Notes: generated by a model from the sequence alone, not told the origin. Shown: positions 1 to 7,627, numbered from the stretch's first letter. The stretch: 64,000 nt of DNA from Burkholderia sp. MS389 (GCF_016899425.1 NZ_CP045995.1:2170001-2234000); one strand, 5' to 3'. Program-made: numbers and translations.

Positions 1-383
1 ATGTCGGCCATGAGCTGATCGAGCGCGACGGCCGCGAGACGATCGTGCTGACCGCGGACGTGCACGGCGAGCGCCGCGTGCTGCGCGGCGAGGGCAACGG
101 CCCGCTCGACGCGCTGATGCATGCGCTGCACACGCCGCTGCGGATCCAGCATTACGAGGAGCGCGCGCTGTCGCAGGGCGCCGATGCGAAGGCGATCGCG
201 ATCGCCGAGCTGGCCGGCACGGGTGTGCGCGGCAGTGCGTTCGGTGTCGGCGTCGATGCGAACCTGACGACCGCGTCGATTCGTGCGGTGATCAGCGGCG
301 TGAACCGCGCGTATGCGCGTGCGGATCAGGTTGCGCAGGCAACGTTCTTTGACGCGGAGCGCGCGGTGACGGCCGTGGCGTAA
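1..383 (+). CDS. leuA: 2-isopropylmalate synthase, C-terminal part (5' end outside window)
   Basis: The frame is open from the first bases of the window and ends at 383, so only about 126 C-terminal residues are present. They match the leucine-binding regulatory (dimerisation) domain of LeuA: a strand-rich stretch followed by AELAGTGVRGSAFGVGVDANLTTASIRAVISG-type sequence, of which the segments GVRGSAFGVG and TTASIRAV are visible. LeuA condenses acetyl-CoA with 2-oxoisovalerate in the first committed step of leucine synthesis; this domain mediates feedback inhibition. The catalytic TIM barrel lies upstream of the window. No terminator is obvious in the 290 bp after the stop. Confidence 0.85.
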   Translation, partial: VGHELIERDGRETIVLTADVHGERRVLRGEGNGPLDALMHALHTPLRIQHYEERALSQGADAKAIAIAELAGTGVRGSAFGVGVDANLTTASIRAVISGVNRAYARADQVAQATFFDAERAVTAVA

Positions 384-675
384 CTGCGGCAGGGGCGGTC
401 GCGCCGGAATTCTCCGGTGCGGCCGCGTCGCCGACAGGGCGCTGCATGGCCCGCCGAGTGCCGCCTGTAGCGCCTGCTTCATGAAGTCCACCCAAGCGCG
501 CGTTTTCGCATCGAGATGCCGGCGCGGCGGGTACACCAGCCGGGGTAGGCCGCTGCCGTTTGTGACGGCAGCAGTTTTTCTTTTTGTGTCGAGCGTGTGC
601 AGCAGTTATCGTTCGAACTTCACTTACCTGGCTCAGAGGGCATCGCCAATGGGCCATTGAAGGAGGAAGCCAACG

Positions 676-876
676 ATGACCAAGGCTCGCGGTACAAGCG
701 TTTACGAGGATCGGTACGTGCCGGTGCGGCACACCGCGGCGGACACTGCACGCCTGCTCGCGGATTCGGCCGTCAAGGCTGCGTACGATCAGTTGGAGGA
801 AGAATTCGCCGCGCTCCGTGCGCTGCTTTCGCAGAATCAGCCTGGTCCGATTGGCTGTAACAATCCGCCACGTTAA
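676..876 (+). CDS. small protein resembling the N-terminus of an XRE/HigA-type antitoxin
   Basis: A 66-residue reading frame follows a very strong Shine-Dalgarno (AAGGAGGAAG, 7 bases before the ATG). Residues about 34-51 (AAYDQLEEEFAALRALLS) resemble the helix found just before the HTH of many HigA/XRE addiction-module antidotes, which usually continue with a 50-residue HTH. Here the frame instead runs into a short, Pro/Asn-rich tail and stops, so the DNA-binding part is absent. It may be a truncated antitoxin or a genuine small protein; no toxin partner is adjacent on the same strand. The SD argues that it is translated. Function is not known. Confidence 0.45.
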   Translation: MTKARGTSVYEDRYVPVRHTAADTARLLADSAVKAAYDQLEEEFAALRALLSQNQPGPIGCNNPPR

Positions 877-1038
877 ATTGATCGGGTGTGGCGGCGCCGG
901 AGCCGCTTCGGCGGCGGCCGTTGGGCCCGGCTGTAGTCATGCTATGTAATTCGATAGTACTTACTCCTGACGCTGCCTCATGCGAGCGCTGATGCGCTTC
1001 CGGCTGCAACACACTTCTTTAAGCCGTGCTCCGGCCCG

Positions 1039-1359
1039 TCAGACCGAAACCGTGATGCCCGCCGGCCCAGATCCCGCCGCCGGCCGCACCACGATCTCCA
1101 CATGCTGGCCGAACGACGCCAGCGTCAGCATCAGTTGGTCCAGCGTCACGTTCCGGAGCCGCTCGCGCTGTTCGGGGGTGACGACCGGCCGGGCCATTTC
1201 GGAGAGCGCTGCAGCCTCTTCTTCGGTCAGGCCGCGCGACACCATCAGCGCATTGAGCTTCAGTACGAGGACGGACTTGGCCGTCAGTTCACCGACGTCG
1301 TAGTAGTCGAAATCGTCCGGCACCTTGTCGGTGCGTTGATTCGATGCGTCGTAGTTCAT
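1039..1359 (-). CDS. XRE/HTH_37-type regulator, putative antidote partner of the SymE-like gene
   Basis: A 106-residue protein. Residues about 24-90 have the layout of short antitoxin-like HTH proteins: a helix (LKLNALMVSRGLTEEEAAAL) followed by the recognition region and the ending LDQLMLTLASFGQHVEIVVRP, which is characteristic of the HigA-2/HTH_37 class. The ATG shares its A with the stop codon of the upstream SymE-like gene (TAATG), so the two are translationally coupled and no separate SD is needed. Role inferred: DNA-binding autorepressor or antitoxin of the pair. The C-terminal 15 residues (Ala/Gly/Pro-rich) are not conserved in the family as I know it. Confidence 0.65.
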   Translation of the reverse strand: MNYDASNQRTDKVPDDFDYYDVGELTAKSVLVLKLNALMVSRGLTEEEAAALSEMARPVVTPEQRERLRNVTLDQLMLTLASFGQHVEIVVRPAAGSGPAGITVSV

Positions 1360-1694
1360 TACGCTTCCTCCGTCATCATCGAAAGGCGCCGCTGCTGCCC
1401 GGTTCCGCGATCGATATCGGGGAGTCCCGCGCTCTCGACCGAAGCGCAATCCGCGTCGTCCATCGGCGTGATCACCAGCCGCTTGTGCGACACCTCGATT
1501 CGCAGGCGCTGCTCGGGATCGAAGCCTGCTGCCTCGATCCACCGGCCGGACAGCTTCATCCACACACACATGACAGGCGGCGCCATGTCGGTGAGCCGGA
1601 TGTGCGGCACGATGCGGCCAGATTGAAGAGACGAGCGAGGGGAGACAAAACAATCGCGGAAATACGTCGGTGCGTTATGATTCGCGCCAGCCAT
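1359..1694 (-). CDS. SymE-like toxin-family protein
   Basis: A 111-residue protein. Its centre, LSGRWIEAAGFDPEQRLRIEV followed by KRLVITP, matches the SymE domain (W-x2-AGF then a swapped-hairpin beta segment). SymE is an SOS-induced, AbrB-fold toxin related to nucleoid-compacting/RNA-targeting proteins, normally restrained by an antisense RNA. The ATG at 1694 was chosen because AGGAGAG sits 5-6 bases upstream; an in-frame ATG at 1751 lacks such a site. Unlike classical symE, the gene is coupled (TAATG) to a downstream HTH gene, suggesting a protein-based control or antidote. No LexA box (CTGT-N8-ACAG) was recognised upstream. Confidence 0.7.
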   Translation of the reverse strand: MAGANHNAPTYFRDCFVSPRSSLQSGRIVPHIRLTDMAPPVMCVWMKLSGRWIEAAGFDPEQRLRIEVSHKRLVITPMDDADCASVESAGLPDIDRGTGQQRRLSMMTEEA

Positions 1695-2349
1695 GGTTAA
1701 CTCTCCTGTGTGGAGTTGGTTATGGTCAGCGGCCTGCAGGTGCTGTTTCACCTACGGGCCGCGCTCGTTTACGCAGCGAGTTTCGAGCGCCATTCCATTA
1801 CATGCATCGCATGCCGAAGCAGCCCGAGACGCTTCGCGAAAACGTGCAACCACTGTAGCGGAGAACATCCGGCGTCAGGCACCGGTCATGTACGAATTCA
1901 TCGGCATTGGCCATTTGGCCGATGCTTCGAATGCTTGCTGCACAACGATTCCGCGACATTCGCATTGGCTGGACGCATCGCCACGTCATGGACGATGTGT
2001 CAGAAAGCGTTTCAGAGACGGGCTTCGATCAGCCGGCCGCGTACCGCACGAGTATCTCGTTCATCACGCGCCGTTGCTGTGTTCGCCGCGGCACGTGTCG
2101 ACGTATCGCGGCAATTGAACGGTCGACCGACGAGGCGAGGGCGCGAGGGGTCGACGCAGGGGCCGTACGGAAGGCGCTGTCCGTTCGACTGCACGGGCGC
2201 GGGTAGGATCAGGCCGACTGTCGTTTCGGACCGAGACACCGGCCGTATGGTGGCGAGCCGGCGCGCGCGGCAACACGTGTTCGATATCACGCCTCGTTTT
2301 GACCGACAGACCGCCCCGGCGATGCCATGCCTCGGCATCGCTTCCCCTA
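1695..2349. other. 655-bp stretch without a supported gene
   Basis: Several frames are open here on both strands, but none has an SD, a plausible start or a recognisable domain. One plus-frame segment near 1990-2070 (ESVSETGFDQPAAY-like) faintly recalls the second HTH of AraC-family regulators and might be a decayed remnant; I could not extend the match. The right end carries the arsR promoter. Confidence 0.4.
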
Positions 2350-2383
2350 TTTCCATATTTCGACTATTATAGAAATATGGAAA
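2350..2383 (+). promoter_or_regulatory. perfect 12-bp inverted repeat overlapping the arsR start (ArsR operator/promoter)
   Basis: TTTCCATATTTC at 2350-2361 and its exact complement GAAATATGGAAA at 2372-2383 flank a 10-bp spacer (GACTATTATA). The arsR ATG (2377-2379) lies inside the right arm. The spacer contains TATTAT (2365-2370), a good -10 hexamer, which would place transcription start at or beside the ATG. Autorepression by ArsR bound across promoter and start codon is the obvious inference. Confidence 0.75.
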
Positions 2384-2724
2384 CGAACGAAACCATTGCC
2401 GCACTCGCGGCGCTCGCGCATGAATCCCGCCTCGCGGTCTTTCGCGCGCTCGTGCAGGCCGGGCCGCAAGGCATGCCGGCTGGCCAGATCGCCACGTTGC
2501 TCGCCGTGCCGCCTTCGTCGCTGTCCTTTCACCTGAAAGAGCTGGCGCACGCGCAGCTCGTGACGAGCCGTCAGGACGGCCGCTTCGTGTTCTATTGCGC
2601 GAACTTCGACACGATGAACGGGCTGCTCGGCTATCTCACGGAGAACTGTTGCGGCGGCAATCCGTGCTCGCCGGTGTCCGGCTGCTCGCCTTCCGCAAAA
2701 ATCGACCGCTCCCGTCAATCCTGA
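2377..2724 (+). CDS. arsR: ArsR-family arsenic-responsive repressor
   Basis: A 115-residue winged-helix protein. Residues 5-75 hold the ArsR/SmtB fold: ALAHESRLAVFRALVQAG, then the recognition helix region PPSSLSFHLKELAHAQLV and the wing RQDGRFVFYC. Cysteines near the C-terminus (CC in ENCCGG, then C-x5-C-type residues in NPCSPVSGC) form a probable As(III)-binding cluster, placed after the winged helix rather than in the alpha-3 helix of the E. coli R773 type. The ATG at 2377 is chosen from homology; there is no SD because the palindrome occupies that position, so a leaderless mRNA is likely. First gene of arsR-arsC-acr3-arsH. Confidence 0.9.
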   Translation: METNETIAALAALAHESRLAVFRALVQAGPQGMPAGQIATLLAVPPSSLSFHLKELAHAQLVTSRQDGRFVFYCANFDTMNGLLGYLTENCCGGNPCSPVSGCSPSAKIDRSRQS

Positions 2725-2745
2725 CGCGCATTCGCGTGCTCGCCC

Positions 2746-3240
2746 ATGACCACGAACGTCCTGATCCTCTGCACCCACAACTCGGCGCGCAGCGTGCTCG
2801 CGGAAGGCATGCTCAATCACTGGGCCGCGAAACTCGGCAAGGATGTGCATGCCTACAGCGCCGGCAGCGCACCGAGCGGCCGTCTGAATCCGTTCGCGCT
2901 GGAAGCGTTGACGAACGCCGGTGTCGACGTCGGCGACGCTCGCAGCAAAAGCTGGGACGAATTCGTCGGCGACGGCGCGCCCGAGATGCGCGTCGTCATC
3001 ACGGTCTGTGACAGCGCGGCGTCCGAGACGTGCCCGTACTGGCCCGGCAGCCCGGTCAAAGTGCATTGGGGCTACGCCGATCCGTCGAACGCGACGGGCG
3101 GCGAAGCAGGCAAGCGTCTCGCCTTCGAACTGACTCGGCAAGCGATCGGCTATCGAATGCTGCAGTTGCTGGCGCTGCCGCTCGATCGCATGAGCGACGA
3201 CGCACTTCACGCGGCGCTGATCGAGATTGCACAACACTGA
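2746..3240 (+). CDS. arsC: arsenate reductase, low-molecular-weight phosphatase type
   Basis: A 164-residue protein. The phosphatase loop CTHNSAR (Cys9-x5-Arg15) near the N-terminus is the oxyanion-binding P-loop of LMW-PTP-type ArsC. Cys88 and Cys96 (CDSAASETC) supply the further redox cysteines that relay the disulfide after arsenate is reduced to arsenite; the spacing is 8 rather than the 7 of the Staphylococcus pI258 enzyme. The segment HWGYADPS carries the general acid Asp112. It starts 21 bp after arsR and precedes the efflux gene, so arsenate would be reduced in the cytoplasm and the arsenite exported by Acr3. Electron donor (thioredoxin or glutaredoxin) cannot be told from sequence. 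Confidence 0.9.
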   Translation: MTTNVLILCTHNSARSVLAEGMLNHWAAKLGKDVHAYSAGSAPSGRLNPFALEALTNAGVDVGDARSKSWDEFVGDGAPEMRVVITVCDSAASETCPYWPGSPVKVHWGYADPSNATGGEAGKRLAFELTRQAIGYRMLQLLALPLDRMSDDALHAALIEIAQH

Positions 3241-3305
3241 CCGCGCGCAGCGCGATGTGCGCGAAACGAGCGGCCGCTCATGACTTCAAGACGGAACCTC
3301 GTCCG

Positions 3306-4403
3306 ATGAATACGCCCAACGTCGCGCCGCCCGGTACGGCGGTCACGCAACCCGCCATCAACTTCTTCGAACGCTACCTGACCGTATGGGTGGCGCTGTG
3401 CATCGTCGCGGGCATTGCCTTCGGCCAGGCGCTGCCCGGCCTGTTTCACGCGATTGGCCGGATGGCGTACGCGCAGGTCAATCTGCCGGTCGGGCTGCTG
3501 ATCTGGGTGATGATCGTGCCGATGCTGGTGAAGGTCGACTTCGGCGCGCTGCACGAGGTGCGTCAGCACGTGAAGGGCATCGGCGTCACGCTCGTCGTGA
3601 ACTGGCTCGTCAAGCCGTTCTCGATGGCGTTCCTCGGCTGGCTGTTCATCCGCCATCTGTTTGCACCGCTGTTGCCGGCGGATCAGCTCGACAGCTATAT
3701 CGCCGGGCTGATCCTGCTGGCTGCCGCGCCGTGCACGGCGATGGTGTTCGTGTGGAGCCGGCTGACAGGCGGCGATCCGCTCTTCACGCTGTCGCAGGTC
3801 GCGCTGAACGACAGCATCATGGTGATCGCGTTCGCGCCGCTGGTCGGCCTGCTGCTGGGGATGTCGGCCATCACGGTGCCGTGGGCGACGCTGCTCACGT
3901 CGGTCGTGCTCTACATCGTCATTCCGGTGATCGTCGCGCAGATCCTGCGCAAGCGGTTGCTCGCGAAGGGGCAGGCCGCGTTCGATGCCGCGATGACGCA
4001 GATCGGCCCATGGTCGATCGCCGCGCTGCTGGCCACGCTCGTGCTGCTGTTCGCGTTCCAGGGCGAAGCGATCCTGAAGCAGCCGCTGGTGATCGCGCTG
4101 CTCGCGGTGCCGATCCTGATCCAGGTGTTCTTCAATTCCGCGCTCGCCTACTGGCTCAATCGCGCGGTCGGCGAAAAGCATGACATCGCGTGCCCGTCGG
4201 CGCTGATCGGCGCATCCAACTTTTTCGAGCTGGCGGTCGCGGCCGCGATCAGCCTGTTCGGTTTCCATTCCGGCGCGGCGCTGGCCACCGTCGTCGGCGT
4301 GCTGGTCGAGGTGCCGGTGATGTTGCTGGTCGTGCGCATCGTCAACCGGTCGAAGGGCTGGTACGAGCGCCGGGCTCGAGATCACGAGAGAAGCGCCCCA
4401 TGA
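3306..4403 (+). CDS. acr3: Acr3-family arsenite efflux permease
   Basis: A 365-residue integral membrane protein with about ten hydrophobic segments, the usual Acr3 length and topology. The conserved Cys of the family is present in AAPCTAMVFVWSRLTGGDP, as are the downstream LSQVALNDSIMV and IGASNFFELAVAAA signatures. It exports As(OH)3 (possibly Sb(III)) using the proton gradient. I chose the ATG at 3306 over longer upstream in-frame starts because the N-terminus then matches family length. The stop codon overlaps the arsH start (ATGA). Sometimes annotated arsB, but it belongs to the Acr3, not the ArsB, family. Confidence 0.93.
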   Translation: MNTPNVAPPGTAVTQPAINFFERYLTVWVALCIVAGIAFGQALPGLFHAIGRMAYAQVNLPVGLLIWVMIVPMLVKVDFGALHEVRQHVKGIGVTLVVNWLVKPFSMAFLGWLFIRHLFAPLLPADQLDSYIAGLILLAAAPCTAMVFVWSRLTGGDPLFTLSQVALNDSIMVIAFAPLVGLLLGMSAITVPWATLLTSVVLYIVIPVIVAQILRKRLLAKGQAAFDAAMTQIGPWSIAALLATLVLLFAFQGEAILKQPLVIALLAVPILIQVFFNSALAYWLNRAVGEKHDIACPSALIGASNFFELAVAAAISLFGFHSGAALATVVGVLVEVPVMLLVVRIVNRSKGWYERRARDHERSAP

Positions 4404-5122
4404 CCGACTCCCTGAAAGACCTGCCGCAACTCGACGCCACGCTGTTCCGCGTGCCGGACGCCACGCAACTGCGGCCTGCCGCGCCATCGACCCATCCGCC
4501 TCGGCTCCTGCTCCTGTACGGGTCGCTGCGCGAGCGTTCGTTCAGCCGCTTGCTGGTCGAGGAAGCTGCACGCCTGCTCACGGCGATGGGCGCCGAGGTA
4601 CGCGTGTTCAATCCGAGCGGATTGCCGCTGCCGGACGATGCGCCGGAGAGCCATCCGAAAGTGGTCGAGCTGCGTGAGCACGTGATGTGGTCGGAAGGCA
4701 TGGCGTGGTGCTCGCCGGAGCGGCACGGCGCGATGACCGGCATCATGAAAGCGCAGATCGACTGGATTCCGCTGTCGACGGGCGCCGTGCGGCCGACGCA
4801 AGGCAAGACGCTTGCGGTGATGCAGGTGAGCGGCGGCTCGCAGTCGTTCAACGCGGTGAACCAGATGCGCGTGCTCGGGCGCTGGATGCGCATGCTGACC
4901 ATCCCGAACCAGTCGTCGGTGGCCAAGGCGTTCATGGAATTCGACGAAGCGGGGCGGATGAGACCGTCCGCGTATTTCGACCGCGTGGTGGACGTGATGG
5001 AGGAACTGGTGAAGTTCACGCTGCTGACGCGCGACGTCGGCCCCTATCTGGTCGACCGGTACAGCGAGCGCAAGGAAAGCGCGGAGGCGCTGTCACAGCG
5101 GGTCAATCAGCGCAGCATCTGA
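4400..5122 (+). CDS. arsH: ArsH, NADPH-dependent FMN flavoprotein of arsenic resistance
   Basis: A 240-residue flavodoxin-like protein. The FMN phosphate loop LYGSLRERSFSR lies about residues 38-49, and the segments SPERHGAMTGIMKAQIDW and VSGGSQSFNAVNQMRVLGRWMRM are hallmarks of ArsH. Family members oxidise trivalent methylarsenicals (and reduce some azo dyes or quinones). Its start overlaps the acr3 stop by 4 bases (ATGA), making it the last gene of the arsenic operon. Residues near the C-terminus are helical and typical of the tetramer-forming tail. Confidence 0.92.
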   Translation: MTDSLKDLPQLDATLFRVPDATQLRPAAPSTHPPRLLLLYGSLRERSFSRLLVEEAARLLTAMGAEVRVFNPSGLPLPDDAPESHPKVVELREHVMWSEGMAWCSPERHGAMTGIMKAQIDWIPLSTGAVRPTQGKTLAVMQVSGGSQSFNAVNQMRVLGRWMRMLTIPNQSSVAKAFMEFDEAGRMRPSAYFDRVVDVMEELVKFTLLTRDVGPYLVDRYSERKESAEALSQRVNQRSI

Positions 5123-5263
5123 GATCGTTGACGAGCCGGGGGCGACGTCGCCCGCCGCGCATGCGGCCTTACGCGTGCCCGTCGAATTGTCCGGCGCTCA
5201 GCAAAATCAGACTCGACTGATTTCCATCCCGACTCAGATTCCCGACAATTCAGTTTCTGCGGC

Positions 5264-5337
5264 CCGGCATACACCGTGTGCCGGATCATGGAGACATCTC
5301 CTTTTTGCGGCCGGTCTTCTCGACTGGCCGCTTTTTT
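5264..5337 (+). ncRNA. small-RNA-like element: hairpin, exposed anti-SD stretch, intrinsic terminator
   Basis: Hairpin 1 has 9-bp arms at 5264-5272 and 5276-5284 (one G-U). It is followed by CATGGAGACATCTCCTTTTT, whose ATCTCC is complementary to a Shine-Dalgarno, and then a GC-rich stem (5307-5316 with 5322-5331) and six T residues (5332-5337). The same order occurs at 13235-13291. It may be a trans-acting sRNA ending here, or a terminator/attenuator of the marC leader, since marC begins 33 bp downstream. Confidence 0.5.
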
Positions 5338-5369
5338 ATTCCCGTTCGCTACCGGAGAGCACGATCGCG

Positions 5370-6041
5370 ATGCAGCTCGACCGCCTGATCCCTGAAATCC
5401 TGTTCGGCTTCACGGGCCTGATCGGCATCATCAATCCATTCGGCATGGCGTTCGTGTTTCTCGAACGCACGCAATCGCTGACCGAAGCCGAGCGCGCGGT
5501 GCTGTCGAAGCAGATCGCGACGAACGTGTTCTTCACGCTGCTCGTGATCTTTTTCGTTGGCGCGCCGGTACTGAACTTCTTCGGAATCTCGATGGAGGCG
5601 CTGCGCATCGGCGGCGGCCTGGCGGTGGCGGTGGCCGGCTGGTCGATGCTGAATGCGCCTGACGTACCGGCCGGCGGCGATGTCGCCGCGCACGGCGACG
5701 ATCTGCCGAAGCTGATGTCGCGCGCGTTCTTTCCGCTGACGGTCCCGCTGACCATCGGCCCCGGCTCGATCGCGGCCGGCATCGCGCTGCATGCGAACCG
5801 TGCGCATACGGCGAGCGATTACGTGTTGTCGGGCATCGTGTCGGTGGCGGTCGCGGCGCTCGTCGCGTTCACGATCTGGCAGATCTACAGCCGCGCGACG
5901 ACGCTCGCGCGCTATCTCGGCAGCGAAGGGACGAAGGTCGCGATGCGCGTGTCCGCGTTCCTGCTGCTGTGCGTGGGCGTGCAGATCATGCTGACGGGAC
6001 TCGCCGCGTTCGTGCAGATGCTGGGCGGGCAGGCGGGGTGA
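5370..6041 (+). CDS. MarC-family integral membrane protein
   Basis: A 223-residue protein with six predicted hydrophobic segments and the family signature GLIGIINPFGMAFVFLERT near residue 15-33, plus a central FFPLTVPLTIGPGSIA motif. MarC/UPF0056 proteins are inner-membrane proteins of uncertain role (the early link to multiple antibiotic resistance was withdrawn; some act as amino-acid or small-molecule exporters). GGAGAGC lies about 10 bases before the ATG. An intrinsic terminator lies just upstream, so marC either has its own promoter between 5337 and 5360 or is controlled by read-through. Confidence 0.85.
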   Translation: MQLDRLIPEILFGFTGLIGIINPFGMAFVFLERTQSLTEAERAVLSKQIATNVFFTLLVIFFVGAPVLNFFGISMEALRIGGGLAVAVAGWSMLNAPDVPAGGDVAAHGDDLPKLMSRAFFPLTVPLTIGPGSIAAGIALHANRAHTASDYVLSGIVSVAVAALVAFTIWQIYSRATTLARYLGSEGTKVAMRVSAFLLLCVGVQIMLTGLAAFVQMLGGQAG

Positions 6042-6106
6042 CCGATGGCATAGGCGCCGACCGTTCGTGCATGAAGTGTTTGCTCTCTATAACTGAGTAA
6101 GGTGAT

Positions 6107-6134
6107 AAAATTGGTGCGTTATCGCATCAATTTT
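6107..6134 (+). promoter_or_regulatory. inverted repeat upstream of vapBC (autoregulatory operator)
   Basis: AAAATTGGTGCG (6107-6118) and CGCATCAATTTT (6123-6134) are complementary at 11 of 12 positions around TTAT. It ends 4 bases before the vapB SD (GGAGG), a usual place for VapBC autorepression. Confidence 0.55.
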
Positions 6135-6148
6135 GATGGAGGTAGGCA

Positions 6149-6355
6149 ATGCGAACCACGGTCACTATCGACGACGATCTCTACACGAAGGCCCTCCAAA
6201 TGGCCGAGCCCGGAATGGATAAGGCGGACTTGTTCAGGGAGGCAATCAAGACGTTTGTACGTGTCCAGGCCGCCAAACGCCTGGCAGCACTGGGCGGATC
6301 CATGTCCGGCATGGCAGATATTCCGCGACGTCGCCAGGAACCGGAATCGCAATGA
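6149..6355 (+). CDS. vapB: VapB-type antitoxin
   Basis: A 68-residue protein that begins MRTTVTIDDDLYTKAL, a ribbon-helix-helix N-terminus of the VapB/CopG kind: one DNA-binding strand followed by two helices (DKADLFREAIKTFVRVQAAKRL). The C-terminal tail (GGSMSGMADIPRRR) would thread into the toxin active site. TGGAGG precedes the ATG. The gene overlaps vapC by 4 bases (ATGA). Expected role: neutralise VapC and, with it, repress the operon through the palindrome just upstream. Confidence 0.85.
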   Translation: MRTTVTIDDDLYTKALQMAEPGMDKADLFREAIKTFVRVQAAKRLAALGGSMSGMADIPRRRQEPESQ

Positions 6356-6732
6356 ATGTGTTGATTGACACGTCAGTCTGGGTTGATCACTTTCGAAACA
6401 GAAATCAGACACTTTTCGAGCTGCTTGCGCTCGATGCCGTACTGATGCATCCGATGGTGCTGGGTGAACTTGCTTGCGGGACGCCGCCGGCGCCACGACT
6501 GCGAACGCTGAACGACCTCGGATTGCTTCAGGAATGCAATCAGGCCAGCATGTCTGAGGTAATGGCATTCGTGGAGCGCGAGAAGCTCTACGGGATGGGG
6601 TGCGGTCTCGTCGATCTGACCTTGTTGGCGTCCACGTTGATCACGCCGGGGGCGCGCTTCTGGACCCTGGATCGTCGTCTTGCAGCGTTGGCGGATCGTT
6701 TCTCGGTCGAATTCCGTCCGACTTCAAAGTGA
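6352..6732 (+). CDS. vapC: VapC-type PIN-domain ribonuclease toxin
   Basis: A 126-residue PIN-domain protein with the four acidic active-site residues in order: Asp6 (VLIDTSVW), Glu39 (VLGELACG), Asp88 (GLVDLTLLA) and Asp107 (FWTLDRRL). It should be a Mg2+-dependent endoribonuclease, typically cutting tRNA or rRNA loops. All catalytic residues are intact, and the length is normal, so the pair looks functional. Coupled to vapB by an ATGA overlap. Confidence 0.9.
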   Translation: MNVLIDTSVWVDHFRNRNQTLFELLALDAVLMHPMVLGELACGTPPAPRLRTLNDLGLLQECNQASMSEVMAFVEREKLYGMGCGLVDLTLLASTLITPGARFWTLDRRLAALADRFSVEFRPTSK

Positions 6733-6790
6733 GCTAAAGACGGCATGCGCCGGCGTCGGCCGCAGGGAAGGAATCGGAATAGAACAGGGC

Positions 6791-7627
6791 CTACTCTGGT
6801 CGTCGTGGCGCGGCAGCGTCAACTGGCTCGGGCGGCGGAACCGCCGCGCCGCAGTTCGGGCAGCAGCGTGTATCCGTATCAGCATTCGGGCGCTTGCGCT
6901 CCATCGCCGATGCAACCAGCTCCGCGCCCATGATCCCGGTCGGAAACGCGATGATCCCGTAGCCGAGCAAGATCGCGCACGACGTGATCAGCCGGCCGAG
7001 CGGCGTGACGGGTGTCAGGTCGCCGTAGCCGGTCGTACTCATCGTCACGGCCGCCCAGTAGACGCCGACCGGAATGCTCGTGATCCCGTGCTCCGGCCCT
7101 TCGACCAGAAAGATCACGGTGCCGAGTATCACGACGAGCACGAACATCCCGCCGATGAACACGAAGATCTTGCGCCGCGCGCGCGTGAGCGCCCGCATCA
7201 GCAACTGCCCTTCCTCGAGATAGATCGACAGCCCGAGGATGCGGAACACGCGCAGCAGGCGCAGCAGCCGCACGTCGATCAGCGCGTGCAGGCCGGGGAA
7301 GAAGAACGCGAGATAGGTCGGCAGCACCGACACGAGATCGACGATGCCGAAGAAGCTGCGCGCATACGCGGCCGGCTTCTTCGCGGTGCAGAGGCGCAGC
7401 AGATACTCGGCGGAAAACAGCAGCGTGAACGCCCATTCGGCCGCGTAGAGCGCGTGGCCGTATTGCTGGTGCAGCTCCTGCACGCTGTCGGCCATCACGA
7501 CGAGCACGCTCGCGACGATCAGCACGAGCACCGCGATGTCGAGCTTGCGCAGGAACGAAGGGCGGCGCGCGACTTGCGTGACGGCATCGCGCGCCGTATC
7601 GAAGGAGGACTGGATCAGCGAAATCAT
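6791..7627 (-). CDS. voltage-gated-type potassium channel (ion transporter)
   Basis: A 278-residue membrane protein with six transmembrane segments. S4 is recognisable as RLLRLLRVFRI, with Arg at every third position (about residues 119-130), and the pore carries the K+ filter TTGYGD (about residue 197-202). The layout corresponds to KvAP/Kch-like bacterial channels. The short cytoplasmic tail ends with C-x2-C (CCPNCGA), a zinc-ribbon-like knuckle that is uncommon in this family. Monocistronic; 85 bp separate it from the LysR gene on the same strand. Confidence 0.88.
   Translation of the reverse strand: MISLIQSSFDTARDAVTQVARRPSFLRKLDIAVLVLIVASVLVVMADSVQELHQQYGHALYAAEWAFTLLFSAEYLLRLCTAKKPAAYARSFFGIVDLVSVLPTYLAFFFPGLHALIDVRLLRLLRVFRILGLSIYLEEGQLLMRALTRARRKIFVFIGGMFVLVVILGTVIFLVEGPEHGITSIPVGVYWAAVTMSTTGYGDLTPVTPLGRLITSCAILLGYGIIAFPTGIMGAELVASAMERKRPNADTDTRCCPNCGAAVPPPEPVDAAAPRRPE

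Noticed and set aside
1693..2372. Long plus-strand frames upstream of arsR
   Set aside because: No SD, no domain and low-complexity Arg/Ser composition. The faint AraC-like segment could not be extended.
5204..5223. AAATCAG/CTGATTT stem after arsH as the operon terminator
   Set aside because: The stem is AT-rich, only 7 bp, and has no T-run, so it is too weak to call.
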